The notes: generated by a model not told the origin, from the letters alone. A stretch of DNA of 64,000 nucleotides from Pseudomonas mucidolens (GCF_900106045.1 NZ_LT629802.1:2356001-2420000), one strand, 5' to 3'. Positions 52,377-62,767 are shown, counted from the stretch's first letter. Numbers and translations are program-made.

Positions 52377-53206
52377 CAGGCTTTGACCGCTGTCCAGTCA
52401 ATCCACCCGAACTGCCAGGTGGCCAGGATCAACAAACCGAACGCGATGCGATACCAGGCAAAAGCGGCGTAGCTGTGACTGGCGATAAACTTGAGCAAGC
52501 CTCGGACCGCGATCATCGCAAAAATGAACGAGGTCACAAAGCCGACCGCAAACACCGGCAGATCGGCCGGCTGGAACAGATCCCGGTACTTGTAGCCGGA
52601 GTACACCGCCGCGCCGACCATGGTCGGCATGGCCAGGAAGAACGAGAACTCCGTGGCGGTCTTGCGCGACAGGCCGAACAACAGGCCGCCAATGATGGTC
52701 GACCCGGAACGGGAAGTCCCCGGAATCATCGCCAGGCATTGAGCGAAGCCCACTTTCAAGGCGTCTTTCCAGGTGATCTCATCCACGCTTTCGGCATGCA
52801 CTTCATGCTCGCGGCGCTCGGCCCACAACATGATCACACCGCCCACCACCAGCGCTGTAGCCACGGTGATCGGGTTAAACAGGTACTCGTGGATCAGGTC
52901 GGCAAAAATCACCCCCAACACTACCGCAGGCATAAAGGCGATCAGCAGGTTGCCGGTGAACCGCTGCGCGTTGCGTTGGGTGGGCAACCCAAGCACAACG
53001 TCAATGATCTTGCGTCGAAACTCCCAGACCACCGCCAAAATGGCGCCTAACTGGATGATGATGTTGAATGCCATGGCGCGTTCGCCACCGAAGTCGAGCA
53101 AGTCGGCAACGATGATCTGGTGACCGGTACTGGAGATCGGCAAAAACTCCGTCAACCCTTCGACAATGCCAAGTATCAATGCCTGAAAGGCGGTCCAAAA
53201 ATCCAT
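52376..53206 (-). CDS. uppP: Undecaprenyl-diphosphatase UppP/BacA
   Basis: A 276-residue polytopic membrane enzyme with the two active-site motifs [14 protein letters not shown] (about residues 16-29) and [10 protein letters not shown] (about 160-170). It dephosphorylates undecaprenyl pyrophosphate to recycle the lipid carrier for peptidoglycan and O-antigen; excess gives bacitracin resistance. GGGGGAATA precedes the ATG. It is followed by the DUF1294 gene with overlapping stop and start. Confidence 0.94.
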   Translation of the reverse strand: MDFWTAFQALILGIVEGLTEFLPISSTGHQIIVADLLDFGGERAMAFNIIIQLGAILAVVWEFRRKIIDVVLGLPTQRNAQRFTGNLLIAFMPAVVLGVIFADLIHEYLFNPITVATALVVGGVIMLWAERREHEVHAESVDEITWKDALKVGFAQCLAMIPGTSRSGSTIIGGLLFGLSRKTATEFSFFLAMPTMVGAAVYSGYKYRDLFQPADLPVFAVGFVTSFIFAMIAVRGLLKFIASHSYAAFAWYRIAFGLLILATWQFGWIDWTAVKA

Positions 53207-53458
53207 TATTCCCCCAAAAGGTCATGCGTCAGCATGCCTGGTTGATATTTTTTCTATGTTCACTAACGCTGAGCACGCTCAGTTTCCAGCGCGCAGGATC
53301 AAGGCTGAACTGCAAAAAATTCCGTGAAAAATCAGGCAGGACTCAGGTTTTTTGATTCCGGGCCGAAAGCCTATCAGACAAGCCCGTTTTTCGCCTCGCG
53401 TTATCACTGGCCAGTCCGGGCAACGCCAAAAAAAATAAGAACGCGGAGTGACAAGACT

Positions 53459-55093
53459 ATGAACAGTTTGCGCAATATGTCGATCAGCCGACGCCTTTGG
53501 TTGATCTTGATAGTCGCGGTGCTGATGTTGCTCACCCTGGGTTTGCTGATGCTCAAGCAGATTCACAACGACCTCTACCAGGCCAAAAGTCAGCAGACCC
53601 AGCATGTGGTAGAAACCGCCGGCGGAATCCTGAATTTTTATCACAATCTCGAAACCACCGGCGTACTGACCCGTGAAGCGGCTCAGCAGCAAGCCTTGAG
53701 CGTCGTGCGCGGGCTGCGTTATGACGTCGATGATTACTTCTGGATCAACGACATGACGCCAGTGATGATCATGCACCCGGCCAATCCCAAGCTGGATGGC
53801 AAGAATCTCTCGTCCATTCGCGACCCGGACGGTTTTGCGGTGTTCAATGAGTTTGTCAGCCTGGCCCAGGCCAAGGGCGCTGGCATGGTCAACTACCGCT
53901 GGCCCAAACCCGGCGCGGATGCGCCCGTGGCAAAAACCTCCTATATCCAGTTGTTCAAGCCTTGGGGCTGGATTATCGGCTCCGGCGTCTACGTTGATGA
54001 TGTGCAGGCAGAGTTCCGGGTCCAGATGTGGAAAGCCTGCATCATTGGCCTCGGTATTGCCCTGATCATGACGTTGCTGGTGGTGCTGATCGCCCGCAGC
54101 ATCGTGCGCCCGTTGCAGGACGCAGTGAATGCCATGGCCAATATCGCCAGCGGCGAAAGCGACCTGACCCGCAGCCTCGACACCCACGGCCAGGACGAAG
54201 TCACCGAACTGTCCCGGCACTTCAACAGCTTCACCGCCAAATTGCGCCAGGTGGTCGGCCAGTTGCAGACGTGCGCCAACGCCCTGGGCCAGTCGTCGAC
54301 GGAGTTGGGCAACAACGCCAGCCAGGCCCATGACCGCAGCCAGCAGCAGTCCCAGCAGATGGAGCTGGTCGCCACTGCCATCAATGAAGTGACCTACGGC
54401 GTGCAGGATGTGGCTAAAAATGCAGAACATGCGGCCAGTGAAATGCGCGATGCCCAGGCTCAGGCCGAACAAGGCCAGATCAACATCGATGGCAGCCTGC
54501 AACAGATTGACTCACTGTCCAGCACCATCAATCAGGCGGTCGACGTGATGCGCACCCTGTCCACCGAGAGCACCCAGATTGGCGGCGTACTTGAAGTGAT
54601 CCGCTCGATCGCCGACCAGACCAACCTGCTGGCGCTCAACGCGGCCATCGAAGCGGCCCGCGCCGGTGAACAAGGCCGTGGTTTTGCGGTGGTCGCGGAC
54701 GAAGTGCGGTTGCTGGCCCAGCGCACACAAAAGTCCACCGCGCAAATCCAGGGCATGATTGAACGCCTGCAAGGCCACTCCGAAGCGGCGGTCAAAGTCA
54801 TCAGCGACAGCCATCAAGCCTCGCAACTGACCATCGAGCAAGCAGGCCAGGCCGGTGCCAGCCTCACCGCCATCGGTCAGGCCCTGCGCAACCTCAACGG
54901 CCTCAACGCCTCGATTGCCAGCGCTACCCTGCAACAGGCGCACGTGGTCGAAGACATCAATCAGAACGTCACCCAGGCGGCCGGACTGTCCCACAGCACG
55001 GCGCTGGCGGCGGAACAATCGAGCGCGGCCAGCGGCCATTTGAAAGACTTGAGCGAAGAGTTGAACGGCTTGTTGCGCCAGTTCAAGGTTTGA
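53459..55093 (+). CDS. Methyl-accepting chemotaxis protein with single-Cache sensor
   Basis: A 544-residue chemoreceptor: TM1 (about residues 11-32), a periplasmic sCache_2-type domain (about 40-190; [46 protein letters not shown]), TM2 (about 194-214), HAMP (about 216-268) and the signalling domain with its hairpin tip in [20 protein letters not shown]. sCache_2 receptors often bind short organic acids such as pyruvate or C2-C3 acids. There is no C-terminal CheR/CheB-docking pentapeptide. The ATG at 53459 has GGAG eight bases upstream; an upstream extension would have no signal anchor. It is transcribed alone. Confidence 0.92.
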   Translation: MNSLRNMSISRRLWLILIVAVLMLLTLGLLMLKQIHNDLYQAKSQQTQHVVETAGGILNFYHNLETTGVLTREAAQQQALSVVRGLRYDVDDYFWINDMTPVMIMHPANPKLDGKNLSSIRDPDGFAVFNEFVSLAQAKGAGMVNYRWPKPGADAPVAKTSYIQLFKPWGWIIGSGVYVDDVQAEFRVQMWKACIIGLGIALIMTLLVVLIARSIVRPLQDAVNAMANIASGESDLTRSLDTHGQDEVTELSRHFNSFTAKLRQVVGQLQTCANALGQSSTELGNNASQAHDRSQQQSQQMELVATAINEVTYGVQDVAKNAEHAASEMRDAQAQAEQGQINIDGSLQQIDSLSSTINQAVDVMRTLSTESTQIGGVLEVIRSIADQTNLLALNAAIEAARAGEQGRGFAVVADEVRLLAQRTQKSTAQIQGMIERLQGHSEAAVKVISDSHQASQLTIEQAGQAGASLTAIGQALRNLNGLNASIASATLQQAHVVEDINQNVTQAAGLSHSTALAAEQSSAASGHLKDLSEELNGLLRQFKV

Positions 55094-55169
55094 TCGACTG
55101 ATCGTTGCAAGATTTTGCCCGGGCGGTTGGTTACAATCGCCCTCCTCTTCGACTCTTCCAAGGAATTCC

Positions 55170-55733
55170 ATGTCCGGGCTTGAACTGTTTGCCGCCGTGC
55201 TGGGGGTGACCGCCGTCTGGTTGACGGTCAAGCAAAACCCCTGGTGCTGGCCCATCGGTCTGGTCATGGTATTGCTTTACACCTGGGTCTTCTTCGAGGT
55301 GAAGCTGTATTCGGACATGCTCTTGCAAGTGGTCTACGCCGGGCTGCAACTCTACGGCTGGTGGCAGTGGACACGCGCTGGCGAGGTCAAACAGGGCCGA
55401 AAAGTCACCCGTCTCGGCGTGCAATCCATATTGTTGAGTCTCGGAGTCGGGGCCCTGGGCAGCTTGTTACTGGGCGCTGCCATGGCGCACTGGACCGACG
55501 CCGCACAACCCTGGCTCGACGCGGCGCTGACCGGTTTCAGCCTGGTGGCACAAATGTGGATGGCACAAAAACGCCTGCAGTGCTGGCCGCTATGGATTGT
55601 CGTCGATGTGATTTTTGTCGGCCTGTTCCTCTACAAAGGCCTTTATCTCACCGCTGCGCTCTACGCCCTGTTTACGGTGATCGCGGTGCAAGGCTGGCGT
55701 GAGTGGCGCGCCGACCCGGCGCTGCGCGCATGA
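55170..55733 (+). CDS. pnuC: Nicotinamide riboside transporter PnuC
   Basis: A 187-residue membrane protein with about seven spans. The segment TVKQNPWCWPIGLVMVLLYT, the YAGLQLYGWWQWTRAG stretch and LQCWPLWIVVDVIFVGLFLYK are typical of PnuC, which moves nicotinamide riboside by facilitated diffusion. Trapping requires phosphorylation inside the cell. The ATG has AAGGA upstream. It overlaps the next gene (ATGA), which encodes the matching kinase. Confidence 0.93.
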   Translation: MSGLELFAAVLGVTAVWLTVKQNPWCWPIGLVMVLLYTWVFFEVKLYSDMLLQVVYAGLQLYGWWQWTRAGEVKQGRKVTRLGVQSILLSLGVGALGSLLLGAAMAHWTDAAQPWLDAALTGFSLVAQMWMAQKRLQCWPLWIVVDVIFVGLFLYKGLYLTAALYALFTVIAVQGWREWRADPALRA

Positions 55734-56257
55734 AGGTGCTGGTGATGGCCGGCCCCGAGTCCAGTGGTAAAAGCTGGCTGGCCGAACAGTTGCAAGCGCA
55801 TTTCGGTGCGGTGCTGGTGGGTGAGTACGTGCGCTATTTCATCGACCACTTCCAGCGCGATACCACCCTGGCGGATATCCCCGACATCGCCCGTGGCCAA
55901 CTGGCCTGGGAAGATGCCGGTCGCGCGCAAGCGCCGCAACTGTTGATCCTCGACACAAATCTGCTGACCAATAAGCTGTGGAGCCTGACGCTGTTTGGCG
56001 ACGCCCCGTCATGGCTGGACAGGGAACTGCTCGCACGCCACTACGACCTGCATCTGTTGCTGTCCCCCGAAGGGATCGGCTGGACCGCGGACGGGCAGCG
56101 TTGCCAGCCCGAACTGGCCGATCGCCAGGCGTTCTTTGCGGCCAGCCAGGACTGGCTGGAACGCCATCGACAGCCGTTCCGGGTGATTGGCGGAGATTGG
56201 CAGGCGCGGCATGACCGGGCTTTTGCCGCAGTAGAAGAACTGCTTGCCAGGAACTAA
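55730..56257 (+). CDS. NadR-type nicotinamide riboside kinase (AAA family)
   Basis: A 175-residue P-loop kinase with Walker A GPESSGKS (about residues 8-15) and DTNLLTNKLWS in the NadR-like RNK region. It corresponds to the kinase domain of NadR alone, without the repressor and adenylyltransferase parts. It would phosphorylate nicotinamide riboside to NMN as PnuC brings it in. The ATG overlaps the pnuC stop by four bases, so the pair forms an NAD salvage operon. Confidence 0.9.
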   Translation: MKVLVMAGPESSGKSWLAEQLQAHFGAVLVGEYVRYFIDHFQRDTTLADIPDIARGQLAWEDAGRAQAPQLLILDTNLLTNKLWSLTLFGDAPSWLDRELLARHYDLHLLLSPEGIGWTADGQRCQPELADRQAFFAASQDWLERHRQPFRVIGGDWQARHDRAFAAVEELLARN

Positions 56258-56277
56258 ACGCCCCCCTCGTCGCTGCG

Positions 56278-58605
56278 TTACTTTTCGCTGATCACCTGCA
56301 CCCGATACTGCGGATCTGCGGTGATCTGTTGTTCGGTAAAGGGCAGCGGACTGAGCCTCTTCTCGGAAAACGCTCGGGTCTGGTCCTGCGAGTACGGTGA
56401 CGCCGGGTCGCTGGACAACGAGAACGCAAGCACGCCTTGCGCCTTGGGTCCCGAATCATCAAACGTGACGATCTGCAGATAACTGCTGCCGCTGACCACT
56501 TCGCGCTTGCCATCGGCCCTCGGCACGCTTTGCATCGCGTTGTAGATCCCCAGTTCCTGCGGACCGCCATGGATCGGCGTGTTGCCCGCTACCTGGATAT
56601 CGCCCCAACGCGCGCCGTCCTTGAGTCCCATCTGCGCAACCTGCGCCGCCGAGGCCAACATGGCCTCGCGCAACGCCTTGGCCACCGGCGCTCGCTCAAT
56701 GGCCAGGCCGCGCGGGGTTGTTTGTGGCTGCGCGGGGTCGAACGCGACGCGCCACAGTTGCGGTACGGCCCGCAGTTGCTTGTGCAGGTTGATGAAATGC
56801 ACCAGGCCCAACCCGCTGTCGAGGTTGGCTTTCTGATCCCAGGCCTGGAGGCTGACGCAGACGGGCTTCAAGCCCACATCGTGGTTGGCCTCACAGAACT
56901 TCAGGAGATCCGGCATGACCTGACTGGCCAGGTACACCTGATTATCCATGACCATATTCTGCAGGTCGGCAACCGTAATCGGCTGTTCAGCCAAGTCCCG
57001 CAAACGCTGCAAGGCAAAACGCGCACGCGCCCCCAATGCGCGTTGTTCCTGACTGATCAGCGGAGAAAAACCGGTCAACGGCGCCTGCGGATTCACCATC
57101 CAGGCCGAATCATTGGAATGTTGTACGAAATCCTTGCGCGCCAGCTGCGGCAGCTGTTGCGCCGAGAAAATCCCCGGTTGGGCCGCACGCGGGTCGATGT
57201 CCCAGGCACACGCGCTGTGGGCGCCGTCGAGCATGATTATCTCCAGGCCGGCACGTGGATCGCTGCACTGTTCAAGCTTTTCAGCGCTGACGTTGGGCAC
57301 TACCGAAAGATTCATGTACAGGCTCTGCCCGCGATCATCCGCCGCCACGGTATTGACCCAAGGGATTCCTTGCAGTGTATGGACCGAGGCTTGCAGTTCC
57401 TCAAGACTGGCGGCGCGGTTCATCGCGTACCATTGTTGCAATACACGGTCATTGCCCAGGTTGGCGTCGCGCAGGCTGAACGCGTATTGAGCGTCCCAGT
57501 CAAGCTTGCCCGGCCATTGCACCACCGGACCGAACTGCGAGCTGTACACCGTATGGGACTGCGCGGCGCTGTTGCCGTCCGCGCCCTTCACCTGCACCGT
57601 GACCTGGGTTTTGTGCATCGGGATCGATTTGCCATCCACCAGATAACGGGTCGGATCCTTCGGGTCGAGGGTCAGGCGATAGACGGTGAAATGCTTGGAA
57701 GTGTCCACGGTGTGGGTCCAGGCTACATGCTGGTTGAAGCCGATATTGACCACCGGCAGCCCGGGTAACGCGGCGCCCATCACATCCAGCTGACCCGGGA
57801 TCGTCAGGTGCATCTGATAAAAACGCATGCCACCGAACCATGGAAAGTGCGGGTTGGCCAATAACATGCCGCGCCCGTTGAACGAACGCTCGCCTCCCAC
57901 CGCCAGTGCATTACTGCCGCGATCCAGGGCAAAACGTTGCTGATGCTGCGCCGCCACCTCGAAGGCCCGGGCGTCAGGCTGCGTAACCGCCCCCAATTGC
58001 GGCGGCGTCGCTCCCACCAGCGCCTCGGCGAATTGTCCGACGCCACCTTCCACCAGCAGACGCCGGGTCAGTTTGACCAAGTCCTGCGGGTTGATCGGCC
58101 GCACCCAGTCACCCTGACATTGCGCCGGCAGTCCTTGGGCAGTGCGCTCTTTCAGATAACGGTTGTATCCGGCCACATACCCTTCAATGCGCTGTTGCAT
58201 CTGCGCAGACTGCGCGCTCCAGAACGTCGCGACAGCCTCAGGCGTATTGAGCCAGGTAAAAAACACGTCGCTGGTGAGATTGTCGCGCTCCTCCAGGGTC
58301 GACTGCTGCGCCCCGAAATACTTGGCACGCTCGCCGTTCACTGTGACCACTTCATTGGCCAGCAGGCACAGGTTGTCCTGAGCGTAGGCATAACCAATGC
58401 CATAGCCGAGGCCGCGCTCATCGCTGGCACGGATATGCGGGATGCCAAAACCGGTACGGCGGATATCGGCCGCCGTCTTGTCCACCTGGCCTTCATTCGC
58501 TTGCCGGACACACGCTGACAGACTCAAGCCAAGCAACACACCCGTCACGCAAACCCTGGACAACCCGTTGGAAATAATCACGCAGACCCCATCATCAAGC
58601 CACAT
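56278..58605 (-). CDS. pvdQ: Acyl-homoserine-lactone / pyoverdine precursor acylase, PvdQ
   Basis: A 775-residue Ntn-hydrolase precursor. After a hydrophobic N-terminus with a lipobox-like LSAC (about residues 20-32) come the alpha chain, a linker and the beta chain, whose nucleophile is Ser231 in DRGSNALAVGG; autocleavage would be between Gly230 and Ser231. Blocks such as LVEGGVGQFAEALVGA, GMLLANPHFPWFGGMRFYQM and AWTHTVDTSKHFT match PvdQ closely by recall. PvdQ removes the myristoyl chain from a pyoverdine precursor in the periplasm and degrades long-chain AHLs. The start is uncertain: ATG at 58605 or a GTG at 58581. No other pyoverdine gene is in the window. Confidence 0.9.
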   Translation of the reverse strand: MWLDDGVCVIISNGLSRVCVTGVLLGLSLSACVRQANEGQVDKTAADIRRTGFGIPHIRASDERGLGYGIGYAYAQDNLCLLANEVVTVNGERAKYFGAQQSTLEERDNLTSDVFFTWLNTPEAVATFWSAQSAQMQQRIEGYVAGYNRYLKERTAQGLPAQCQGDWVRPINPQDLVKLTRRLLVEGGVGQFAEALVGATPPQLGAVTQPDARAFEVAAQHQQRFALDRGSNALAVGGERSFNGRGMLLANPHFPWFGGMRFYQMHLTIPGQLDVMGAALPGLPVVNIGFNQHVAWTHTVDTSKHFTVYRLTLDPKDPTRYLVDGKSIPMHKTQVTVQVKGADGNSAAQSHTVYSSQFGPVVQWPGKLDWDAQYAFSLRDANLGNDRVLQQWYAMNRAASLEELQASVHTLQGIPWVNTVAADDRGQSLYMNLSVVPNVSAEKLEQCSDPRAGLEIIMLDGAHSACAWDIDPRAAQPGIFSAQQLPQLARKDFVQHSNDSAWMVNPQAPLTGFSPLISQEQRALGARARFALQRLRDLAEQPITVADLQNMVMDNQVYLASQVMPDLLKFCEANHDVGLKPVCVSLQAWDQKANLDSGLGLVHFINLHKQLRAVPQLWRVAFDPAQPQTTPRGLAIERAPVAKALREAMLASAAQVAQMGLKDGARWGDIQVAGNTPIHGGPQELGIYNAMQSVPRADGKREVVSGSSYLQIVTFDDSGPKAQGVLAFSLSSDPASPYSQDQTRAFSEKRLSPLPFTEQQITADPQYRVQVISEK

Positions 58606-58654
58606 TAAACGCCCAAGGCGGAGCCGACTCGCAAATGCCAGCCCATCCTTAAAG

Positions 58655-58677
58655 ACGTAAAAAAACCGATTAATTTA
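58655..58677 (-). promoter_or_regulatory. Possible iron-starvation sigma (PvdS-type) promoter of pvdQ
   Basis: On the minus strand, CCTAAAT is followed after 15 bases by CGTC. PvdS promoters are TAAAT, about 16-17 bases, CGT, so the spacing here is one base short. The site lies 50 bases upstream of the pvdQ ATG. Confidence 0.4.
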
Positions 58678-58784
58678 GGGACTGCGAGGTTGTTCCCTGG
58701 GATCCGAAAGGTGCCAAGGCTGTTACTGACAAATTTTATACGCATTGCCCTTCATGATTTGCGCTGCTCATACGTCTTAGTAAC

Positions 58785-58803
58785 AAAGAGCATCATCATT
58801 TTC
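58785..58803. promoter_or_regulatory. Possible Fur box upstream of the Fur-like gene
   Basis: AAAGAGCATCATCATTTTC agrees with 12 of 19 Fur consensus positions. It lies about 30 bases before the start codon of the 126-residue Fur-like gene. Confidence 0.35.
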
Positions 58804-58832
58804 CTGATCAGGCTCTGATAAGGAGTTTTTGC

Positions 58833-59213
58833 ATGTACAACCCGCAACTGCCCACGGACGGTCACGCTATGGCACATGACGCCGCTTTCGGCTCGGCAAA
58901 CCGCGCCTTCGCCAAGGCTCCCGAGCATCAAGGCAACCAACGCATCCGACACTTGCTCAAATGTTTCGGGCTGCGCACCAGCCTGATTCGCCTGAAAGTC
59001 ATCGACGCCCTGCTCAGCGCCGCCGATAACGGCCGTTCACTGGGCGTACGGGGTGTACACAGCCACTTGCTGGAACTGGGTATCCCGTTGTCGTTTCTCA
59101 GCGTGCGCGAAGTGCTCAAGCGCCTGTGCAGCGAGGGCTTGCTCACCCTCAACAGCGACAAGAGCTATAGCCTTCATGAAGACGCCGCCAAGGTACTCGC
59201 CGCTGACATCTGA
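58833..59213 (+). CDS. Short Fur-like winged-helix regulator lacking the metal-binding domain
   Basis: A 126-residue protein. Residues about 35-115 resemble the Fur N-terminal winged helix: GLRTSLIRLKVIDALL, GVRGVHSHLLELGIPLSFLS and VREVLKRLCSEGLL, close to the usual Fur helix that reads SVYRVLTQFEEAGL. The Cys- and His-rich dimerisation/metal domain of Fur is missing, and the protein ends soon after the wing. AAGGAG lies upstream of the ATG. It is divergent from pvdQ with 227 bases between. It may be a DNA-binding Fur paralogue or a dominant competitor; this is inference. Confidence 0.75.
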   Translation: MYNPQLPTDGHAMAHDAAFGSANRAFAKAPEHQGNQRIRHLLKCFGLRTSLIRLKVIDALLSAADNGRSLGVRGVHSHLLELGIPLSFLSVREVLKRLCSEGLLTLNSDKSYSLHEDAAKVLAADI

Positions 59214-59214
59214 C

Positions 59215-59409
59215 TCAGAGGTTGGGCTTGACCTTACGGCGCATGATGCCGTTGATCACCACCACGATCACCGCCACGGCAATCGCGATGTACTGGAAGG
59301 TTTTCTCACTGATGGCGCCGATGTTCTGCAGATAGGACAGGCCAAACATCGTTCCCAGGACCACCAGGGAAATCAGAATCGAGTAAATCAAGCGTTGTTT
59401 CTGGGTCAT
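59215..59409 (-). CDS. Small two-span membrane protein of unknown function
   Basis: A 64-residue protein starting MTQKQRLIYSILISLVVLGT, with two hydrophobic segments (about residues 9-27 and 38-55) and a basic C-terminus (RRKVKPNL). The ATG at 59409 has AGGAA six bases upstream. No family is recognised. It is convergent with the Fur-like gene, their stops one base apart. Confidence 0.75.
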   Translation of the reverse strand: MTQKQRLIYSILISLVVLGTMFGLSYLQNIGAISEKTFQYIAIAVAVIVVVINGIMRRKVKPNL

Positions 59410-59624
59410 GACGGATTCCTGAACCTGTAAAAATGTATTCACTGTGTGCCAACAGCCCTGCCAGGCTCCTGTCCGAATGCGGAATGGCCTGAACGGGTGG
59501 GGTCTTATGTTACAGGCGATGAAAAGCTTTGGCATGTCTTGCAACCGATTGAATCTCAGGCCCGCGGGGAAGGCGCGATGCGCCGTCGAATCACACCGCC
59601 GCTCCCCAAGCCTGTCGAAACCGC

Positions 59625-60398
59625 TTATTGGTCCTTGAACGCTGGCGCGCGCTTGGCCACGAAAGCCGCCATGCCTTCCTTCTGATCCTGTGTGGCAAAG
59701 GCCGCATGGAACACTCGACGCTCAAAGCGCACGCCTTCGGACAGACTGACTTCAAAGGCCCGGTTCACACTTTCCTTGACCATCATGCTGATGGGCACCG
59801 ACTTGCTGGCGATCAACGCGGCAACTTTCAGCGCTTCTTCCAACAGCTCATCCGAGGGTACGATCCGCGCGACGATGCCACACCGCTCAGCCTCCACCGC
59901 ATCGATAAAGCGTCCGGTCAGACACATTTCCATGGCCTTGGCCTTGCCCACCGCACGCGTCAGACGCTGAGTGCCGCCCATGCCCGGCAGCACGCCAAGG
60001 TTGACTTCCGGCTGGCCGAACTTGGCGTTATCGCCAGCCAGGATGAAATCGCACATCAGCGCCAGTTCACAGCCACCGCCCAGGGCGAAACCGTTGACAG
60101 CGGCAATGATCGGCTTGCGGCGGTTGGCCACGCGATCACTGTCGCTGAACAGGTCGTCCAGGTAGATCTGCGGGTAGGTCAGTTCGGCCATTTCCTTGAT
60201 GTCCGCGCCGGCCGCAAAGGCTTTTTTTGAGCCGGTCAACACCACGCAACCGATCTCGGGATTGGCTTCCAGGCTGTCCAGGGCCTGGTTGACTTCGCGG
60301 ACCAGTTGCGCGTTCAAGGCGTTCAGCGCCTCAGGGCGGTTCAGGGTGATCAGCCCGACGCGGCCCTGAACTTCCAGCAAAATGGTGTCGTAACTCAT
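59625..60398 (-). CDS. Enoyl-CoA hydratase
   Basis: A 257-residue crotonase. The oxyanion-hole segment AAGADIKEM, the catalytic Glu in [12 protein letters not shown] and the second Glu in [16 protein letters not shown] are present, so hydratase activity is expected. It hydrates trans-2-enoyl-CoA to 3-hydroxyacyl-CoA. The ATG at 60398 has GAGGA about eight bases upstream; an earlier start at 60416 would overlap the acyl-CoA dehydrogenase gene. It is the last gene of the leftward acyl-CoA operon. Confidence 0.93.
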   Translation of the reverse strand: MSYDTILLEVQGRVGLITLNRPEALNALNAQLVREVNQALDSLEANPEIGCVVLTGSKKAFAAGADIKEMAELTYPQIYLDDLFSDSDRVANRRKPIIAAVNGFALGGGCELALMCDFILAGDNAKFGQPEVNLGVLPGMGGTQRLTRAVGKAKAMEMCLTGRFIDAVEAERCGIVARIVPSDELLEEALKVAALIASKSVPISMMVKESVNRAFEVSLSEGVRFERRVFHAAFATQDQKEGMAAFVAKRAPAFKDQ

Positions 60399-60412
60399 CG
60401 ATGCGTTCCTCT

Positions 60413-61540
60413 TCAAAGATTGCGCGAAATGACCATGCGTTGAATATCGCTGGCGCCTTCATAAATCTGACAGACCCGCACATCGCGGTAGATCCGCTCC
60501 AACGGGAAGTCGCTCAGGTAACCGTAACCGCCGAGGGTTTGCAAGGCGGCAGAACAGACTTTTTCGGCCATTTCCGAGGCAAACAGCTTGGCCATCGAGG
60601 CTTCCACCAGCGCGGGCTGGCCGCTGTCGCGAAGGGCAGCGGCGTAATGCACCATCTGCCGGGCAACGGCGATCTGGGTGGCCATGTCGGCAAGACGAAA
60701 CGCCACGGCCTGGTGCTCGATCAGGGCTTTGCCGAAGCTCTCGCGTTCACGGGCGTAATCACGGGCAGCTTCGAACGCCGCACGGGCCATGCCCACCGAT
60801 TGCGAAGCGATCCCCACGCGACCACCTTCCAGATTGGCCAGGGCAATCCGGTAACCTTCGCCCTCCTCGCCCAAACGGTTGGCGAGGGGCACTTTGACGT
60901 CCTCAAACAGAATCTGGCAGGTATCAGAAGCGTGCTGGCCGAGCTTGTCTTCAACCCGCGCCACCGTGTAGCCCGGCGAATCGGTCGGCACGATAAAGGC
61001 GCTGATCCCGCGCTTGCCAGCGGTTGGATCGGTCACGGCAAACACAATCACGATCCCGGCGTTTTGCCCCGAGGTGATGAACTGTTTGCAACCATTGAGT
61101 ACATAGTGATCGCCCGCAAGACGCGCGCGAGTTTTCAGGCTGCTGGCGTCGGAGCCGGCCTGAGGTTCGGTCAGCGCGAAAGCACCGAGCATCGCGCCGC
61201 TGGCCAAGGGTTTGAGGAACTGCTCTTTTTGCGAATCGTTGCCGAAGGTGAGGATCGGCACACAGCCCACCGAGTTGTGCACGCTCATGATGGTCGAACA
61301 GGCGCCATCGCCCGCAGCAACTTCTTCCAAGGCCATGGCATAGGCCAGGTAGCCGGTGTCGCAGCCGCCCCATTGCTCCGGGACCAGCATGCCAAAGAAA
61401 CCCAGCCCAGCCATTTCAGCCACGGCCTCCTTGGGAAACCGGTGATCGCGATCCCATTCGGCAGCGAACGGTTTGAGCCGTTCCTGAGCAAATTGCCGCG
61501 CCGCTTCGCTGATTTGCAGTTGTTCGTCATTGGGGAGCAT
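60413..61540 (-). CDS. Acyl-CoA dehydrogenase, FAD-dependent
   Basis: A 375-residue acyl-CoA dehydrogenase with the N-terminal helical domain ([21 protein letters not shown]), the central segment [19 protein letters not shown], and the C-terminal active-site Glu in [15 protein letters not shown]. Size and signatures fit short/branched-chain or 2-methyl-branched enzymes. It makes the 2,3 double bond using FAD and electron-transfer flavoprotein. It begins 22 bases after the thiolase stop and precedes the hydratase gene. Confidence 0.92.
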   Translation of the reverse strand: MLPNDEQLQISEAARQFAQERLKPFAAEWDRDHRFPKEAVAEMAGLGFFGMLVPEQWGGCDTGYLAYAMALEEVAAGDGACSTIMSVHNSVGCVPILTFGNDSQKEQFLKPLASGAMLGAFALTEPQAGSDASSLKTRARLAGDHYVLNGCKQFITSGQNAGIVIVFAVTDPTAGKRGISAFIVPTDSPGYTVARVEDKLGQHASDTCQILFEDVKVPLANRLGEEGEGYRIALANLEGGRVGIASQSVGMARAAFEAARDYARERESFGKALIEHQAVAFRLADMATQIAVARQMVHYAAALRDSGQPALVEASMAKLFASEMAEKVCSAALQTLGGYGYLSDFPLERIYRDVRVCQIYEGASDIQRMVISRNL

Positions 61541-61561
61541 AAGCTGCCTCTGAAAAAGAGC

Positions 61562-62755
61562 CTAGTACAGGCATTCAACGGCCATGGCCGTCGCTTCACC
61601 GCCGCCGATGCAGATGGCCGCCACACCACGCTTGAGGCCTTTCTGGCGCAGGGCCGAAAGCAGCGTCACCAGAATCCGTGCGCCGGACGCGCCGATCGGA
61701 TGTCCGAGGGCGCAAGCGCCGCCGTGGATGTTGACCTTGTCATGCGCGATCTCCAGCTTGCTCATGGTCACCAGGCTGACCACCGCGAAGGCTTCATTGA
61801 TCTCGAACAGGTCCACATCGTCCAACTGCCAAGCAGTCTTGCTCAACAGTTTGCGAATCGCGCCCACCGGCGCCACCGGGAACAGGCCCGGCTCATCGGC
61901 AAACGCGGCATGTCCGTGAATCACCGCCAGCGGCTTGAGGCCGCGCTTCTGCGCCTCGGACTGACGCATCAACAGCAACGCCGCCGCACCGTCGGAGATC
62001 GAGCTGGAGTTGGCCGCCGTGACGGTCCCGCCCTCGCGGAACGCCGGTTTCAGACTGGCGATCTTGTCCAGCCTGGCCTTGGGCGGTTGCTCGTCGTGGG
62101 TGACGGTTTTCTGCTCCTTGCCGACGGTGACCTGCACCGGGACGATCTCGGCGCTGAAGCTGCCCTCTTTGATCGCCTGCTGGGCGCGGGTCAGTGAAGC
62201 AATCGCAAAGGCGTCCTGTGCTTCACGGCTGAAGCCGTTCCGTTCGGCGCAGTCCTCGGCAAAAGTGCCCATCAATCGGCCCTTGTCATAGGCGTCTTCC
62301 AGGCCGTCGAGAAACATATGGTCAAGCACCCGGCCATGTCCCATGCGGTAGCCGCCGCGGGCACGATCTAACAGATAAGGCGCATTCGACATGCTCTCCA
62401 TGCCTCCAGCGATCACGGCGTCGACGCTGCCAGCCAGCAGCAAATCATGGGCAAGGATCGTCGCTTGCATGCCCGAACCGCACATTTTGTTGAGGGTGGT
62501 GCAGCGGGTCGATTTATCCAGCCCGGCACCCAATGCCGCCTGGCGTGCGGGCGCCTGGCCGAGTCCGGCCGGCAATACGCAGCCGAACAGCACCTCATCC
62601 ACCGCATCACTGGCAATACCGGCGCGCTCGACCGCGGCGCGAATTGCCGCGGCGCCCAATTGGGGCGCGGTCAGGCCCGACAACTCGCCCTGAAAACCGC
62701 CCATTGGGGTACGCACGGCACTGACGATGACAATCGGATCGTGGTTCTGAGTCAT
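61562..62755 (-). CDS. Acetyl-CoA C-acyltransferase (thiolase)
   Basis: A 397-residue thiolase. The acyl-accepting Cys lies in NKMCGSGMQA (about residue 90). The C-terminal GGACALGHPIGASGAR and ICIGGGEATAMAVE hold the catalytic His and second Cys. It cleaves 3-ketoacyl-CoA, the last step of a beta-oxidation turn, giving acetyl-CoA and a shortened acyl-CoA. It is 13 bases downstream of the SDR stop. Confidence 0.94.
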   Translation of the reverse strand: MTQNHDPIVIVSAVRTPMGGFQGELSGLTAPQLGAAAIRAAVERAGIASDAVDEVLFGCVLPAGLGQAPARQAALGAGLDKSTRCTTLNKMCGSGMQATILAHDLLLAGSVDAVIAGGMESMSNAPYLLDRARGGYRMGHGRVLDHMFLDGLEDAYDKGRLMGTFAEDCAERNGFSREAQDAFAIASLTRAQQAIKEGSFSAEIVPVQVTVGKEQKTVTHDEQPPKARLDKIASLKPAFREGGTVTAANSSSISDGAAALLLMRQSEAQKRGLKPLAVIHGHAAFADEPGLFPVAPVGAIRKLLSKTAWQLDDVDLFEINEAFAVVSLVTMSKLEIAHDKVNIHGGACALGHPIGASGARILVTLLSALRQKGLKRGVAAICIGGGEATAMAVECLY

Positions 62756-62767
62756 GATAAATCCTCC

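Noticed and set aside
53279..54502. A 407-codon minus-strand open frame opposite the chemoreceptor gene
   Set aside because: The plus strand encodes a complete Cache-HAMP-MCP protein; the antisense product has no recognisable family.
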